Origin: Pleodorina starrii
Taxonomy: Eukaryota; Chlorophyta; Chlorophyceae; Chlamydomonadales; Volvocaceae
DNA length: 64,000 nt
Direction of reading: 5' to 3'
Assembly (NCBI GenBank): GCA_030267565.1
Contig: BRXU01000011.1
Coordinates: 1,788,501 to 1,852,500, forward strand
The position numbers and the translations under genes were made by a program. Shown here piece after piece: positions 48,544-59,097 of the stretch; position 1 is the first letter of the stretch, and each line of letters opens with the position of its first letter. The notes under the pieces are model-generated. The model did not search any database and was not told the DNA's origin. It saw only the letters and a list, made by a program, of their open reading frames with translations.

Positions 48544-50288
48544 CCGGACGGGCCGTGCCCCCTTGCGATCAAAACCACGACACATGGGCTTGGGACTACA
48601 CGGATGGCCGACGATTCGGGTGGATTGGGGAGCACTGGGCCGCGCCAGGCTGGGATGCGCGTTCCAGCGCCCGGCCCGAGTCCAAACAGGTCAGGCAGGC
48701 CGATCCGGGTTGGACAGGCTGTCCAGTGTGCTCGGACCCCAGCGCGAGCGCCTCGGGTTTCGGAGCCGAGCCGAAGCGTTGGGTGGCAGGATGTCGCATC
48801 CGCACTCCGCCTCGCGGCAGGTCACGGACTGCTGCTTAGGGGTTAGGGGGGGACGTCTTCGGACCTGGCGCGACTCGAGTGCCTCATGGGTCTGAGAAGC
48901 GCAGCGCAGCAGACCTACAAATTAGGTTGGGTTGTGGGAGCCGGCGAGGTGGGTAGGCAGCCGGTGCGACTTCCTAGCGCAGCCGCACGGCAGGGCCATA
49001 TGGCGATATGGGCGCGCAGGGCTCCACGGACAATCAGCAAACGGCGATGGTTGAGGAAAGCAAGACCCTGTCTGGAGTCCCATGCGTCGCGCGGGTTCCA
49101 TACCCTAGCTGGTCGCTGGCTAAGGCGACTGGCTGACGATTGCTAAGAGCTGAGTTGACAGCGTCGAAGAGTGAACCGGACCGTTCCGGATCGGAGGAGG
49201 TGCCCTTCCGTTCGGGGCCCGGGCAGAAAGCGGTTGGCTGCAATGGCACTGCATGCGGTACTCGCCCAGGGGAAATTTGGGTCGCGGACCGTCAGGGGAC
49301 CGTCACACGGGGTGCTTGCCTCAGCTCTCGTGGGCGTGTGAACCCCGTCGGGCTGTGATGAGCGCCCCATGGCCGTCAGCGCGGACGAGCTCCGGCAGGT
49401 AGGTTACAAGCTTACAACGCGTGTGCACTCCTCTTACCCGCCGCATTACGGCTACAGCGCCCTCAGCCCTCGCTGAGGAGATGTGGCCCGTCCCATCAGG
49501 GCCATCCTGCGGGTGTGCCTTCAGGGCCAGGCCAAAGTGCGCACATCAAAAAAACGGCTCAACTAGGTCAACTTGCTCCACAGGGCACAAGCCGTCCAGT
49601 CCGCCTGGTTCACGGCGAGGTTTTGAACACGAGGTCAAGCTGATTAGATCGGTCCAACAACTCTTTCCGATGAATAAAACTGGATCACAGGACATGCGCA
49701 AGTGACTTGGTGCCAGCGGAAGACCACCAGTCATGTGTTCTGGTACCGGACCACGGGGCACCGTACTTTCCAGGTACGCCTGTGCGACTTGTGACCTCGT
49801 TGCGCTTTGCCCAGTCCTCCTCGAGCCCGGAAGAGGGTGAACACGGGCATTTGCGGCCCCTGTGCAGCGTGCCTCCGAGCTGCGATGCTTCTCCTGTGCC
49901 AATGCAGAACACCGCAGGCGGGCCCTCCTCTTCTCCGCCGAGCCCCCATCCCCCTGAACGGACGGCTGCTGCCCGCGCCTCCTCCCCGGTGGTACGGTAT
50001 CCAAGCCCCTCATGCCCCCCTCTCCACACTTCCGCCCCCCCGCCCGAGCCATATTCCACGTGTCATGGCGCCTCGGCCCCGTTATAAAACCGCTGGTCTC
50101 ATAACCACCCCCCGCCCAGTTGCGCCCGCAGCGGTCCTCGAATCTCTCGTCCTCAGGCCCGTTCCCAGGCAGTCCAGCCAGCATTCAGCTGACCCAAGGG
50201 TCAGATCAGCCGACGGGTCAAATCGACCCACGGGTCAAAGTGACCCACAGGGCAGACCGGCAAGGGTAAGACCGACCCACGGGTCGCT
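48544..50288. other. Convergent intergenic region (syntaxin and HSC20 3' ends)
   Basis: No gene recognised. TTACA at about 49405 and 49414 gives TGTAA on the minus strand for the HSC20 transcript (about 870-base 3' UTR). A cluster of GACCCxxGGGTC palindromes lies at 50191-50285, immediately beyond the HSC20 stop. Confidence 0.5.
50191..50285. repeat. Cluster of family C palindromes (GACCCxxGGGTC)
   Basis: Three near-identical 12-base palindromes at 50191-50202, 50225-50236 and 50274-50285, with two further half-matching copies between them (GCCGACGGGTC and GACCCACAGGGC). The array lies in the HSC20 3' UTR. Confidence 0.85.
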
Positions 50289-52306
50289 TCACAGCTGCGG
50301 CAGCTTCTTGACGATCTCCTGCTCTAGCTTAGTCACGTACTGCAGCTGGTGGGTTAGAGCCACCGCCCCCCGCGTGTCGCCGGAGCGAAACGCCGCCGAA
50401 AGCGCCGCCACCAGGCGCTCCTGCTGCTGCCGGTTGCGGGCCAGCAGAGCGGACAGCGTGGCGGGGTCGTCCGTGCCCTCCACCTCCTCGCGCGCCTCCA
50501 GAACCTAGGGACGTGGCGCAAGGCGGAAAGGACGAGGCGAAGCGGTGAGGGCAACGTGGCGCGGTGTGTCGCGCCGCAGCGCGCATTGAAAACCTTCGCG
50601 CCGGGTCGGGCCGGGGCACAGAGCGCAGCCAGGACACGGCAGAGGGCGCAAGCCGCAGGCCGCTTCCTCTTCAGAAAGCCAGGAAGGTTTCCTGAAGACG
50701 AAGCGGCCTGGACGACCGTGGCGGGGTCGCCTCACCTCCCCGCACCCACCTCCCCTCACCTCCCCGCACCCACCTCCATGAGCAGCTCGGGGTCCTCAAT
50801 GGTGCCCTCGAAGTGCTCCCCCGCGGAGATGCCCCGGAGAGCCAGCTGAGAGAGGAAGCAGTGCGGAAACGTGGGCGGGGGGCGTGGAGCGTGGGATGTG
50901 GTGGTGGTGGTGGTGGCAGGAGAGGGAGCGGCTGTACAGCAGTGCAATACGAGACTTTTACTACCTGGCTACAGAACCGGGAACCCAGATGGGGCGGCGG
51001 CAGGCGGAGCGTGTGTGCACCATTGCAGTACGGTAGGTCCTGGCGGTACGAAGCGGGCCCCGCCAACCCGCCCTGCTGCAGCCCTGACCACCACCCTATT
51101 GGGTCTGTCCTGGCCCGCGCCCGCCAACTCAAGAGGCACAACCCCTGCCATTTCACCCGCTCCAGGCGCTCCACCCACCCCCAACCCAACCCCCCCTTTC
51201 TGCACGGATCCAGGGACGTTGCAGATATGTTTATTACCGGTATTACAGGTCCGTTGGGTCCGTTCTTCGCCAACGTCACCTCGGCTCCTTAACTGCAATT
51301 CGTATGTTCGACCCACCATTCTGCCTACCGTTCCACCTACCATGTAGTTGGCCCTGGCCAGCGGCGACTTGAGTATGGAGTAGGCCAGATTGACGACGGA
51401 GGCTTGCTTGGCGGAGAACTCCCGCTCCTCCGCGGGCTTGTGGCCCATCTTGTCGGGGTGCAGGTTCCACTGAAGTGCCTTGTAGCGTCGCTCCAGCAGT
51501 TGTGGGCTCAGGTCGAACGTCGCCGGCCTGAGATGGCAACAGCGGCGGCGGTGGTGATGGTGATTGGGGGGGTATCCACGTATAGGCCGGAGCCCGTAAA
51601 CGGTTAAGTACCAGGAGAAAGTGTTGTTAGGGGGGGTGAGGAACATAGGGAGGTGGGGCGTTGCAGCGGCGGTGTTACGTTCGATCACGATGACGTGTGC
51701 TTGTGATGACTGTACAGCACCGGTACGGCAAAGTACCAGCGGGCAGTGGCAGGTTGACACGCGTCCTGCCATGTGGGTGCTGACGGCGGGAAGGGTGCTG
51801 AATGGGAGGCGGCGGGTGCGGGTGTTGCGGGGAAAGGGGACGTGACTGCTGGGGCCGCGGCCCTCCAGCGGCGTGATGTACCGTACTCACAGCGAGAAGA
51901 GCTCAAAGTAGTTGAGGGAGTCGTCGGGGGGCTGTATCGTCTCGCAGCCGTTACAGACCAGCCCCCCGCGCTTCACCAGCTTTTCGCAGCTCCAGCAAGC
52001 CTTCTCCAATTCCTCGAGCGTGACGGGCCGCCGCTGCGGCGCCGTGCGGTGCTCGTGCTGGTGGCCCTGCTCGCCGCACTGCTTGTGCTCGTGATGAACG
52101 CTTCTCCAGCCAGAAACCGCGAGGCTTTGTCCGGGACTTGGCGTCCAACGTAATTGGGCATACGCTTGCTCGTGCAAAGCTCCTGACGTGGACGGCGTTG
52201 ATGTGTCACACAGCGACTCAGCAGCACCCGGCAGCACGCTCGCGCAGAACGACGTGAGCTCTCTTCGTCGCCGACATGCAAGCGTTTGTAAGCCTCGGGC
52301 GCTCAT
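50289..52306 (-). CDS. HSCB: Mitochondrial J-domain co-chaperone HSC20 / HscB
   Basis: Delivers the ISCU scaffold to HSP70 in Fe-S cluster assembly. Exons in transcription order: 52306-51891, 51527-51341, 50845-50774, 50504-50289; phases agree, 296 residues. The first ~35 residues (MSARGLQTLACRRRREL...) are Arg-rich with few acids, a likely mitochondrial presequence, followed by a low-complexity stretch. Then comes the eukaryotic N-terminal zinc finger CWSC...CNGC, then NYFELFSL and the J domain with LLERRYKALQW and the invariant HPD in NLHPDKMG. The C-terminal three-helix ISCU-binding domain reads LALRGISAGEHFEGTIEDPE, then a long helical hairpin ending VTKLEQEIVKKLPQL. All expected domains are present. 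The second intron (50846-51340) is about 500 bases. Confidence 0.95.
50657..50709. repeat. Long inverted repeat in an HSC20 intron
   Basis: AGGCCGCTTC...CTTCAG...AAA (50657-50677) pairs with GTTTCCTGAAG...GAAGCGGCCT (50687-50709) around a ten-base loop, with only about two mismatched positions. Confidence 0.8.
51567..51602 (-). repeat. Family A element (copy 5)
   Basis: Reverse orientation on the plus strand: TATCCACGTATAGGCCGGAG then CCCGTAAAC, in an HSC20 intron. Confidence 0.8.
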
Positions 52307-52671
52307 GATTTCCGTTTGTTCAGGTGGATGGGAAGGGACTTACTAAGTATGGCAGTGGTAGAATTTAAATTCCATGCTTAAGCGTTTCAGTGACACTCGG
52401 AAAAAATTGCATAGCAAAGTTTTAAAGCAATTCAGTCCAGTCGTCGTTAGTGCATACCGTATACGACACCGTTGTAAACTTGGTCGTTGCCCAGAGTACC
52501 AGTTGCAACGTAAAATGCATTCGACGAACCCAGTCGTAACGTCTTCCGTGTAATAATTGCGCCTGGTTGTTGCGGCAGCGCCAACCGAGGTTGCCGAGCG
52601 ACTGCGCCGAGGGCTTGCAGCCCGCTGGCTCATTTCATACGCAGTGCGCGCTCCCTCGCTGGTCAGCGGGC
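52307..52671. promoter_or_regulatory. Divergent promoter region of HSC20 and NIT2
   Basis: 365 bases between divergent start codons; the middle (52340-52560) is AT-rich. No TATA box could be assigned with confidence. Confidence 0.45.
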
Positions 52672-54878
52672 ATGGCGGCCACACCCATAAAGCTAGCTGG
52701 GGCCGGCGCTTTTGCCGCGGCCCTGGCAGTGGCAGTCAGCCGGCCCCGCGCAGTGGGCCGCCTGGTTCGCACCCTGGTCGCCCGTGCGGCCGGGGCCCCC
52801 GTCTACGCGCCGCTGCCGCCTCCCCAAAAGGTACCTTCGTCCATGTACGGCAGCACCGCCCAGCTGGGTGGTCCACTGGGTGGTCCGCTGGGGTACCGGG
52901 AGCGGACTCATCACCCTCTCCCCGCAGCGAATCGCCACCAGTGCCGATCGACGTCACCACACCACTTTGAAGCCGCTCACTAATCAAATCAGTCATGTAG
53001 CACAGCGTTGCACAGCGTTGCACAGCGTTGCACAGCGTTGCACAGCGTTGCACAGCGTTGCACAGCGTTGCACAGCACTTTGCAGACAGAGCAACTCTGG
53101 CACCGGTACCCCAGCTGCGGCTGCTGTCGCTGTCGGCTGCTCGTCACGCTGGCTGTGGGATTGACCCGGCTGCTTCCGCTGCTGCCTCCGCTCCCGCCGC
53201 CGCCGCTGCTGCTGCTGGCCCCCTAGGTCAAGGTGGCGGTGTGTCAGCTGCACGTGACCGCGGACAAGGAGGAGAACCTGCAGACCGCCAGGAGAGCCAT
53301 TGAGGTGCGGCGTTACGGGCGGGGATGGAGTGGAATGGAATGGGACGGGGCGGGTCGCCGGGGGCGCGGAGGGATGGAGGGAGGAGCCAGTGCTGGGGAG
53401 GATGGGTGCTGTGGCTGCTGTGGCTGTGACGGTAAAACACGCCTGAGTCAGGGGTCTACTGTCGCCGCGCTTTTGTTGCCCTCTCTGCGCGGCGTTGAGC
53501 GCCGCTGACGCGGCCCGCCCTGCCCCTTTCCCCCCTCAGAACGCCGCCGCGCAGGGCGCCAAGTTGGTCGTGCTGCCGGAGATGTGGAACTGCCCCTACT
53601 CCAACGACTCGTTCCCCACCTACGCGGAGGACATTGAGGGCGGCGCCAGCGGCAGTGTGGCCATGCTGTCGGCGGCCGCCGCGGCGGCGGGCGTGACGCT
53701 GGTGGCGGGGTCGATTCCGGAGCGCTGCGGGGAGCGCCTCTACAACACCTGCTGCGTCTTCAACTCCCGCGGGGAGCTGCTGGCGAAGCACCGGTGGGAC
53801 AACATGCGGGCGGGCCCTTTGCGCTCGCCGCAAGACCCCATATGGGGCGCTATACCGGGCATACTTGTCACTTTATGCATCCTGCGGCAGTACATATGGT
53901 GGACGGCCCGGCGCGGGTCGTACATTTTGTCGTACATGCTGGCAAGGTCGGTTGTTTGCGCGCTTGGAAGCGCCGCTCCTCGCGGGCGCCCTAAAGGGGG
54001 TCCTCAAGGGGGTTGCAGTTGGGCTGTACCGGGTGATGCAGCCCTCCCAGCCACAACCCCCGCGCACCATACCCCCGCTGCTGGCGGCCCCTCTGCTGCC
54101 CACCTCATGCTTTCTTCGCGACTTGGCCATGCTGCCCAGTTCCTCGCCACCGGGCCGGAGCCCCTCTTTAGCGCCTTCACCCCTCCAGTGGCCCCGCCCC
54201 ACCTGTCCGTCCCGCCTTTCTACGATCTCACCAAACCTCCATCCGCGCCCTTACCTTCCCTTGCCTCGATCCCTGTCCTCCCTACTCCTCACCCCTTCTC
54301 CTCCATAACCATCGTTCCCTCTCCAACTCTCCACCTCATCACCTCATGGCCACCGACTTCCCCTCACCTCACCCCTCCGCCGCGGTATTTTCTTTTTACC
54401 CCACCCCATCTCGCCGAGCAGCAAGGTGCACCTGTTCGACATTGACATTCCGGGCAAGATCACCTTCAAGGAGTCGCTCACGCTCAGTCCCGGCCCCGGA
54501 CCCACGGTGGTGGACACGGAGGCGGGCCGGCTGGGCATCGGCATCTGCTACGACATCCGCTTCCCTGAGCTGGCACAGTTGTACGCGGCGAGGGGCTGCC
54601 AGGTGCTCATATACCCGGGTGAGTGAGGGCCCCGGCGTGAGAGCGCTGGAGAGGGAGGCGCTATGGTAGCTGTGGTAGCTGCGGCAGCGGCGGCAGCGGG
54701 GAAGTGACACGCCTTAGGTCCCGAAATCCGCCTGCCGGGTGCGCGGCAGCGGCGTTTCCCTCCCCATCCTTTGTGTTGTACTTCGCACCTGGTCGGGTTT
54801 GCTAGGGCTTTGCGGCTTTGCGTGCCGGGTGGGCTGAAGGCTCTGCGCTTCACGGTTGTGGTCGTGTCGTGGTGTGCG

Positions 54879-54970
<92 letters not shown>

Positions 54971-55423
54971 GCGCGCAGGCGCGTTCAACATGACGACGGG
55001 GCCCGTGCACTGGGAGCTGCTTGCGAAGGCTCGCGCGGTGGACAACCAGATCTTTGTCATCACCTGCTCGCCCGCTCGCAACCCGGCGTCCTCCTACCAG
55101 GTGCGAGGCTTTTGTTAGATGGATGACAATTGTTATCGTGTCATGTACCAATCCACTGGGTATTTTGTCGCCTTTTAAGTGGATGTTCCAGGCGCCTCAT
55201 GAGGGCGTGGTTGGTTGCTCCTTCGCTGCCTCGTGCACCGCAGGCGTGGGGCCATTCCACGGTCGTGGGTCCCTTTGCGGAGATTTTGGCGACCACAGGT
55301 CACGAGCCGGACACCATCGTGGCCGACATGGACTACGCACAATTGGCGGAACGGCGGGCAAACATGCCCTTGCGCCAACAAAAACGTCATGACTTGTACG
55401 AGTTGCTGGACAAGACGGCATAG
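52672..55423 (+). CDS. NIT2: Omega-amidase, nitrilase superfamily (NIT2 type)
   Basis: Hydrolyses alpha-ketoglutaramate and alpha-ketosuccinamate to 2-oxoglutarate or oxaloacetate plus ammonia. Six phase-consistent exons: 52672-52830, 53227-53304, 53540-53793, 54422-54618, 54979-55100, 55244-55423 (TAG); 329 residues versus about 276 in animal NIT2, the excess being the first exon. That exon ([20 protein letters not shown], then several Arg) looks like an organelle transit peptide. The Glu-Lys-Cys catalytic triad is intact: [12 protein letters not shown] (Glu), [13 protein letters not shown] (Lys), [12 protein letters not shown] (Cys). Also [20 protein letters not shown] and [15 protein letters not shown]. 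Introns hold a ten-base tandem repeat (53001-53076) and a GT microsatellite (54881-54968). Confidence 0.95.
53001..53076 (+). repeat. Perfect 10-base tandem repeat, seven copies plus partial
   Basis: CACAGCGTTG repeated seven times without error from 53001 to 53070, then a partial copy. It sits in NIT2 intron 1. Perfection implies recent expansion. Confidence 0.95.
54881..54968 (+). repeat. GT dinucleotide microsatellite abutting a NIT2 splice acceptor
   Basis: About 85 bases of nearly uninterrupted GT ending nine bases before the CGCAG acceptor of exon 54979-55100, where a pyrimidine tract would be expected. Confidence 0.95.
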
Positions 55424-55604
55424 CGGTACACGAGCGTAGGCCGACATTTCTGGAAGGTGTACGATGTTTCGTGCAGCGATAGAAAATACGTGGCTAAATG
55501 GCTCGAGCGGGATGCACACTGTGCGTACGAGAGATCGTCGTGGGTGCGGTGCATGCAGGCAGACGAATCGGAGAGTGCAAATCGTCCCATTATTGTGCGA
55601 GGGT

Positions 55605-55620
55605 GGTGTTGAAAAACACC
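55605..55620 (-). terminator. Histone mRNA 3' palindrome of H2B copy 2
   Basis: GGTGTT-GAAA-AACACC, 48 bases beyond the H2B stop. The NIT2 stop is only about 180 bases to the left, so the two 3' UTRs converge. Confidence 0.85.
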
Positions 55621-55667
55621 GTGTTTTGGTCGAGGCTTGGGGGAGAGCCCCAAGGGCGAGGAGCCCT

Positions 55668-56138
55668 TTAGGCAGAGGTGAACTTGGTGACGGCCTTGGT
55701 GCCCTCCGACACCGCGTGCTTGGCCAGCTCGCCGGGCAGCACCAGGCGCACGGCGGTCTGAATCTCGCGGGACGTGACGGTGGGCTTCTTGTTGTAGCGG
55801 CTGAGCTTGGAGGCCTCGGTGGCGACCTTCTCGAAGATGTCGTTAATGAAGCTGTTCATGATGCTCATCGCCTTGGAGCTGATGCCGGTGTCGGGGTGCA
55901 CCTGCTTCAGCACCTTGTAGATGTACAGCTTGTAGGTCTCGCTCTTGGCCACCTTGACCTTCTTCTTGGCCTTCTTGTCGCCATCAGCACCCTCAGCGGC
56001 AGGCTCCTTAGCCGCCTTCTTCGCCGGGGCCTTCTTCTCCTTCTTCACCTTGGGAGCCTTCTCAGCCTTGGGCTTGGCCTCAGCCTTGGGCTCGGCAGCA
56101 TCGGCCTGGGCAGCCGGCTTCTCGTCCTTTTTCGCCAT
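55668..56138 (-). CDS. H2B: Histone H2B (copy 2)
   Basis: 156 residues, intronless, complete. Identical to copy 1 (12286-12750) over the histone fold and most of the tail; it differs by an added Gln-Ala ([17 protein letters not shown]) and an Ala-to-Pro change close by. Divergent from H2A at 56419. Confidence 0.98.
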   Translation of the reverse strand: MAKKDEKPAAQADAAEPKAEAKPKAEKAPKVKKEKKAPAKKAAKEPAAEGADGDKKAKKKVKVAKSETYKLYIYKVLKQVHPDTGISSKAMSIMNSFINDIFEKVATEASKLSRYNKKPTVTSREIQTAVRLVLPGELAKHAVSEGTKAVTKFTSA

Positions 56139-56418
56139 TGCGCTTGTGTATCACGTAGAGAACTTGTTAAATAGGGTTAATGTTGCGAGAGCAGTGAAAT
56201 TCATTGTGAAAGCCCGGGCTTTTATGCAGGCAAGTGCTGGCTCACTCGACCCACCGTTGTCACGACTGCTCGGACCAACCAATGGCCTCGGTGAGCCAAC
56301 CGCCATGCCGTGCGATGGAATTCTAGAAGCCATAAATAGCTGAACACCTGTTCTGTATTTTTAAATTCTGATCAACTTACATCCAAATTTTCTACCTTTT
56401 CAATCCTCTACAACAATC
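56139..56418. promoter_or_regulatory. Bidirectional H2B/H2A promoter (copy 2)
   Basis: 280 bases, inverted copy of 12005-12285. It keeps the GGCTCAC...GTGAGCC inverted pair, the CCAACCAATGG core and the TATA-like TTTTATG towards H2B. The H2A-proximal 70 bases have drifted, which helps mark the conserved core as functional. Confidence 0.75.
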
Positions 56419-56817
56419 ATGGCTGGTCGTGGCAAGGGCAAGACCGCAGGCAAGAAGGCCGTCAGCCGCAGCTCCAAGGCGGGCCTGCAGTTCCCCGTGG
56501 GCCGCATCGCCCGCTACCTGAAGAAGGGCAAGTACGCTGAGCGCATCGGTGCCGGCGCGCCAGTCTACCTGGCGGCCGTGCTGGAGTACCTCACCGCCGA
56601 GGTGCTGGAGCTGGCCGGCAACGCCGCGCGGGACAACAAGAAGAACCGCATCGTCCCCCGCCATATCCAGCTGGCCATCCGCAACGATGAGGAGCTGGGC
56701 AAGCTGCTGGGCGACGTGACCATCGCGTCCGGCGGTGTTCTGCCCAACATCCACGCCGTGCTGCTGCCCAAGAAGTCCAAGGGCGGCAAGGCCGAGGACG
56801 GCTCGGCGGCCGTCTAA
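56419..56817 (+). CDS. H2A: Histone H2A (copy 2)
   Basis: 132 residues, intronless; protein identical to copy 1 at 11606-12004, with a few synonymous differences (for example in the GAGAP segment). Canonical H2A without an H2A.X motif. Confidence 0.98.
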   Translation: MAGRGKGKTAGKKAVSRSSKAGLQFPVGRIARYLKKGKYAERIGAGAPVYLAAVLEYLTAEVLELAGNAARDNKKNRIVPRHIQLAIRNDEELGKLLGDVTIASGGVLPNIHAVLLPKKSKGGKAEDGSAAV

Positions 56818-56871
56818 GTGGCGACGAAATTGGCTTTCCTTCGCCTTCGTCAGCAACAACCCACAACACCC

Positions 56872-56887
56872 GGTGTTTCTCAACACC
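56872..56887 (+). terminator. Histone mRNA 3' palindrome of H2A copy 2
   Basis: GGTGTT-TCTC-AACACC, 54 bases after the H2A stop. Confidence 0.85.
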
Positions 56888-57065
56888 ACCATTACTTGAC
56901 TTTTCCCTGTTGAGAAGACATGTGTGCAGTGGGTTTTGCTCCCATACTCGAACGATCTTTTCAGCCCGGCCCAAGGGGTATGGACTTCGGCGTGAGCCCC
57001 ACGCTGTGACATGAATAGCTAATACGAGTTTGAAGTTCTGTGTCGGATCTGCCTTATTGATAGTG

Positions 57066-57195
57066 CCATAATGGAAGCTATACCCTAGCAAGTAGAGACC
57101 CTAGGCCCAGAAAGAGGTGGTGTTGAAAAACACCGGATTTTGGAGAAGAGCAAAAGAGGCCAGCAGCGGCGTGAGGCCCTGGCAGCGGCTCTAGA
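57066..57195 (-). pseudogene. Orphan H3 3' tail with histone palindrome
   Basis: On the minus strand this matches the 3' flank of H3 copy 1 (10968-11065): GCCGCTGCCAGGGCCTC after a TAG, then TCCAAAATCCGGTG with the palindrome at 57119-57134, then TCTCTACTTGCTAGGGTATA. No H3 coding sequence is attached; the intact H3 copy 2 starts its own, different 3' flank at 57799. It is therefore a relic of another H3 gene or an H3 tail displaced by insertion. Confidence 0.75.
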
Positions 57196-57743
57196 TGGGC
57201 CCAGTTTCGCGAGAGGGGGCGCGGCGAGGTGTTTGTGTTGGCTGGTTGGCAGGACCCGGCGAAGATTGCCCGTGGGATAGGTGCAGTGTGGAGTGTTGTT
57301 GATGCAGTACGACGTGTTCCGGGGTACTTAGGATGGGGGAGTGGAGAGGGGAAAGCGGCAATCGCGGTTATGGTGGCACGTAGTTGCGACTGCTGTATCG
57401 CGAGGGGCCTTACTCTTTCTTGCGGCACCTCCAACGGGGCCTCGGGTCGTGTTGGATTGGGGCTGGAGCTGTAACTCGGAAAGCCCGGAAAGCCATCAGA
57501 AGCGAAACGTACTATCTCTTGCGTCTCCGCCTGTGCCTGTCCGCCGCGTAGAGCGCAAAGGCCAGGTGCGGCAGGTCCAGCACCCCCTCCGGCGTCAGCA
57601 GCGCCAGGTCCCACGTCCAACGCCCAGACCTGGATGCCCCAGTGACACCTATAACACGTATCTTTGAGAGCACGGCGTGTGTCGGCTAACGAACTGCAGA
57701 TAAACTCTTGGCCCTCGCAAATTGAGTTGCCCAAATAAAAGGT
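57196..57743. other. Non-histone insert inside quartet 2 with a possible stranded terminal exon
   Basis: This stretch has no counterpart in quartet 1. On the minus strand 57629-57512 has an acceptor-like CATCCAG followed by 38 codons (TWDLALLTPEGVLDLPHLAF, ending in a run of Arg/Lys) and a TAG. It looks like the last exon of an unidentified gene carried here without the rest. I recognise no family. Confidence 0.45.
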
Positions 57744-57759
57744 GGTGTTGAAAAACACC
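57744..57759 (-). terminator. Histone mRNA 3' palindrome of H3 copy 2
   Basis: GGTGTT-GAAA-AACACC, 41 bases beyond the H3 stop. Confidence 0.85.
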
Positions 57760-57799
57760 GGGTTTTGAAAAAGCCGAAGGGCGAGGCCCTTGCAGCGTC

Positions 57800-58821
<1,022 letters not shown>

Positions 58822-58863
58822 ATCTTTTGCCTCCAAGAGCGGGCCACACTCGTCCTCAAACTC

Positions 58864-58879
58864 GGTGTTTCTCAACACC
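58864..58879 (+). terminator. Histone mRNA 3' palindrome of H4 copy 2
   Basis: GGTGTT-TCTC-AACACC, 42 bases after the H4 stop. Confidence 0.85.
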
Positions 58880-58966
58880 ACCAAACATTTTGGGACGTAT
58901 GCGGCTGGAAGAAAAGTATTCGGACACATGCGTGTGTGGCCACACCTCCCCTGCATGACTGTTTTT

Positions 58967-59007
58967 GGGCGGGGCCCCAGCGCGAAGCGCCCGGGGGGGC
59001 CCCGCCC
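58967..59007. repeat. GC-only inverted repeat, 12-base arms
   Basis: GGGCGGGGCCCC at 58967-58978 and its exact complement at 58996-59007, with an inner AGCGC-GAA-GCGC stem between them. Each arm is itself almost palindromic. Confidence 0.85.
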
Positions 59008-59067
59008 TGTAGGATTGCCCATGTCCGTGTGGCCTGTGGCCTGTGGACTGTGGTGTCCTAACCAAAG

Positions 59068-59097
59068 TGCAGACTTTCGGCCATCGGAAAGTCTGCA
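59068..59097. repeat. Perfect 11-base-pair hairpin
   Basis: TGCAGACTTTC and GAAAGTCTGCA separated by an eight-base loop GGCCATCG, followed by an AT-rich tract. Its role is unknown. Confidence 0.85.

Noticed and set aside
53001..53076. Regular repeat considered as a CRISPR-like array
   Set aside because: Units are directly adjacent with no spacers, and the setting is a eukaryotic intron; it is a simple minisatellite.
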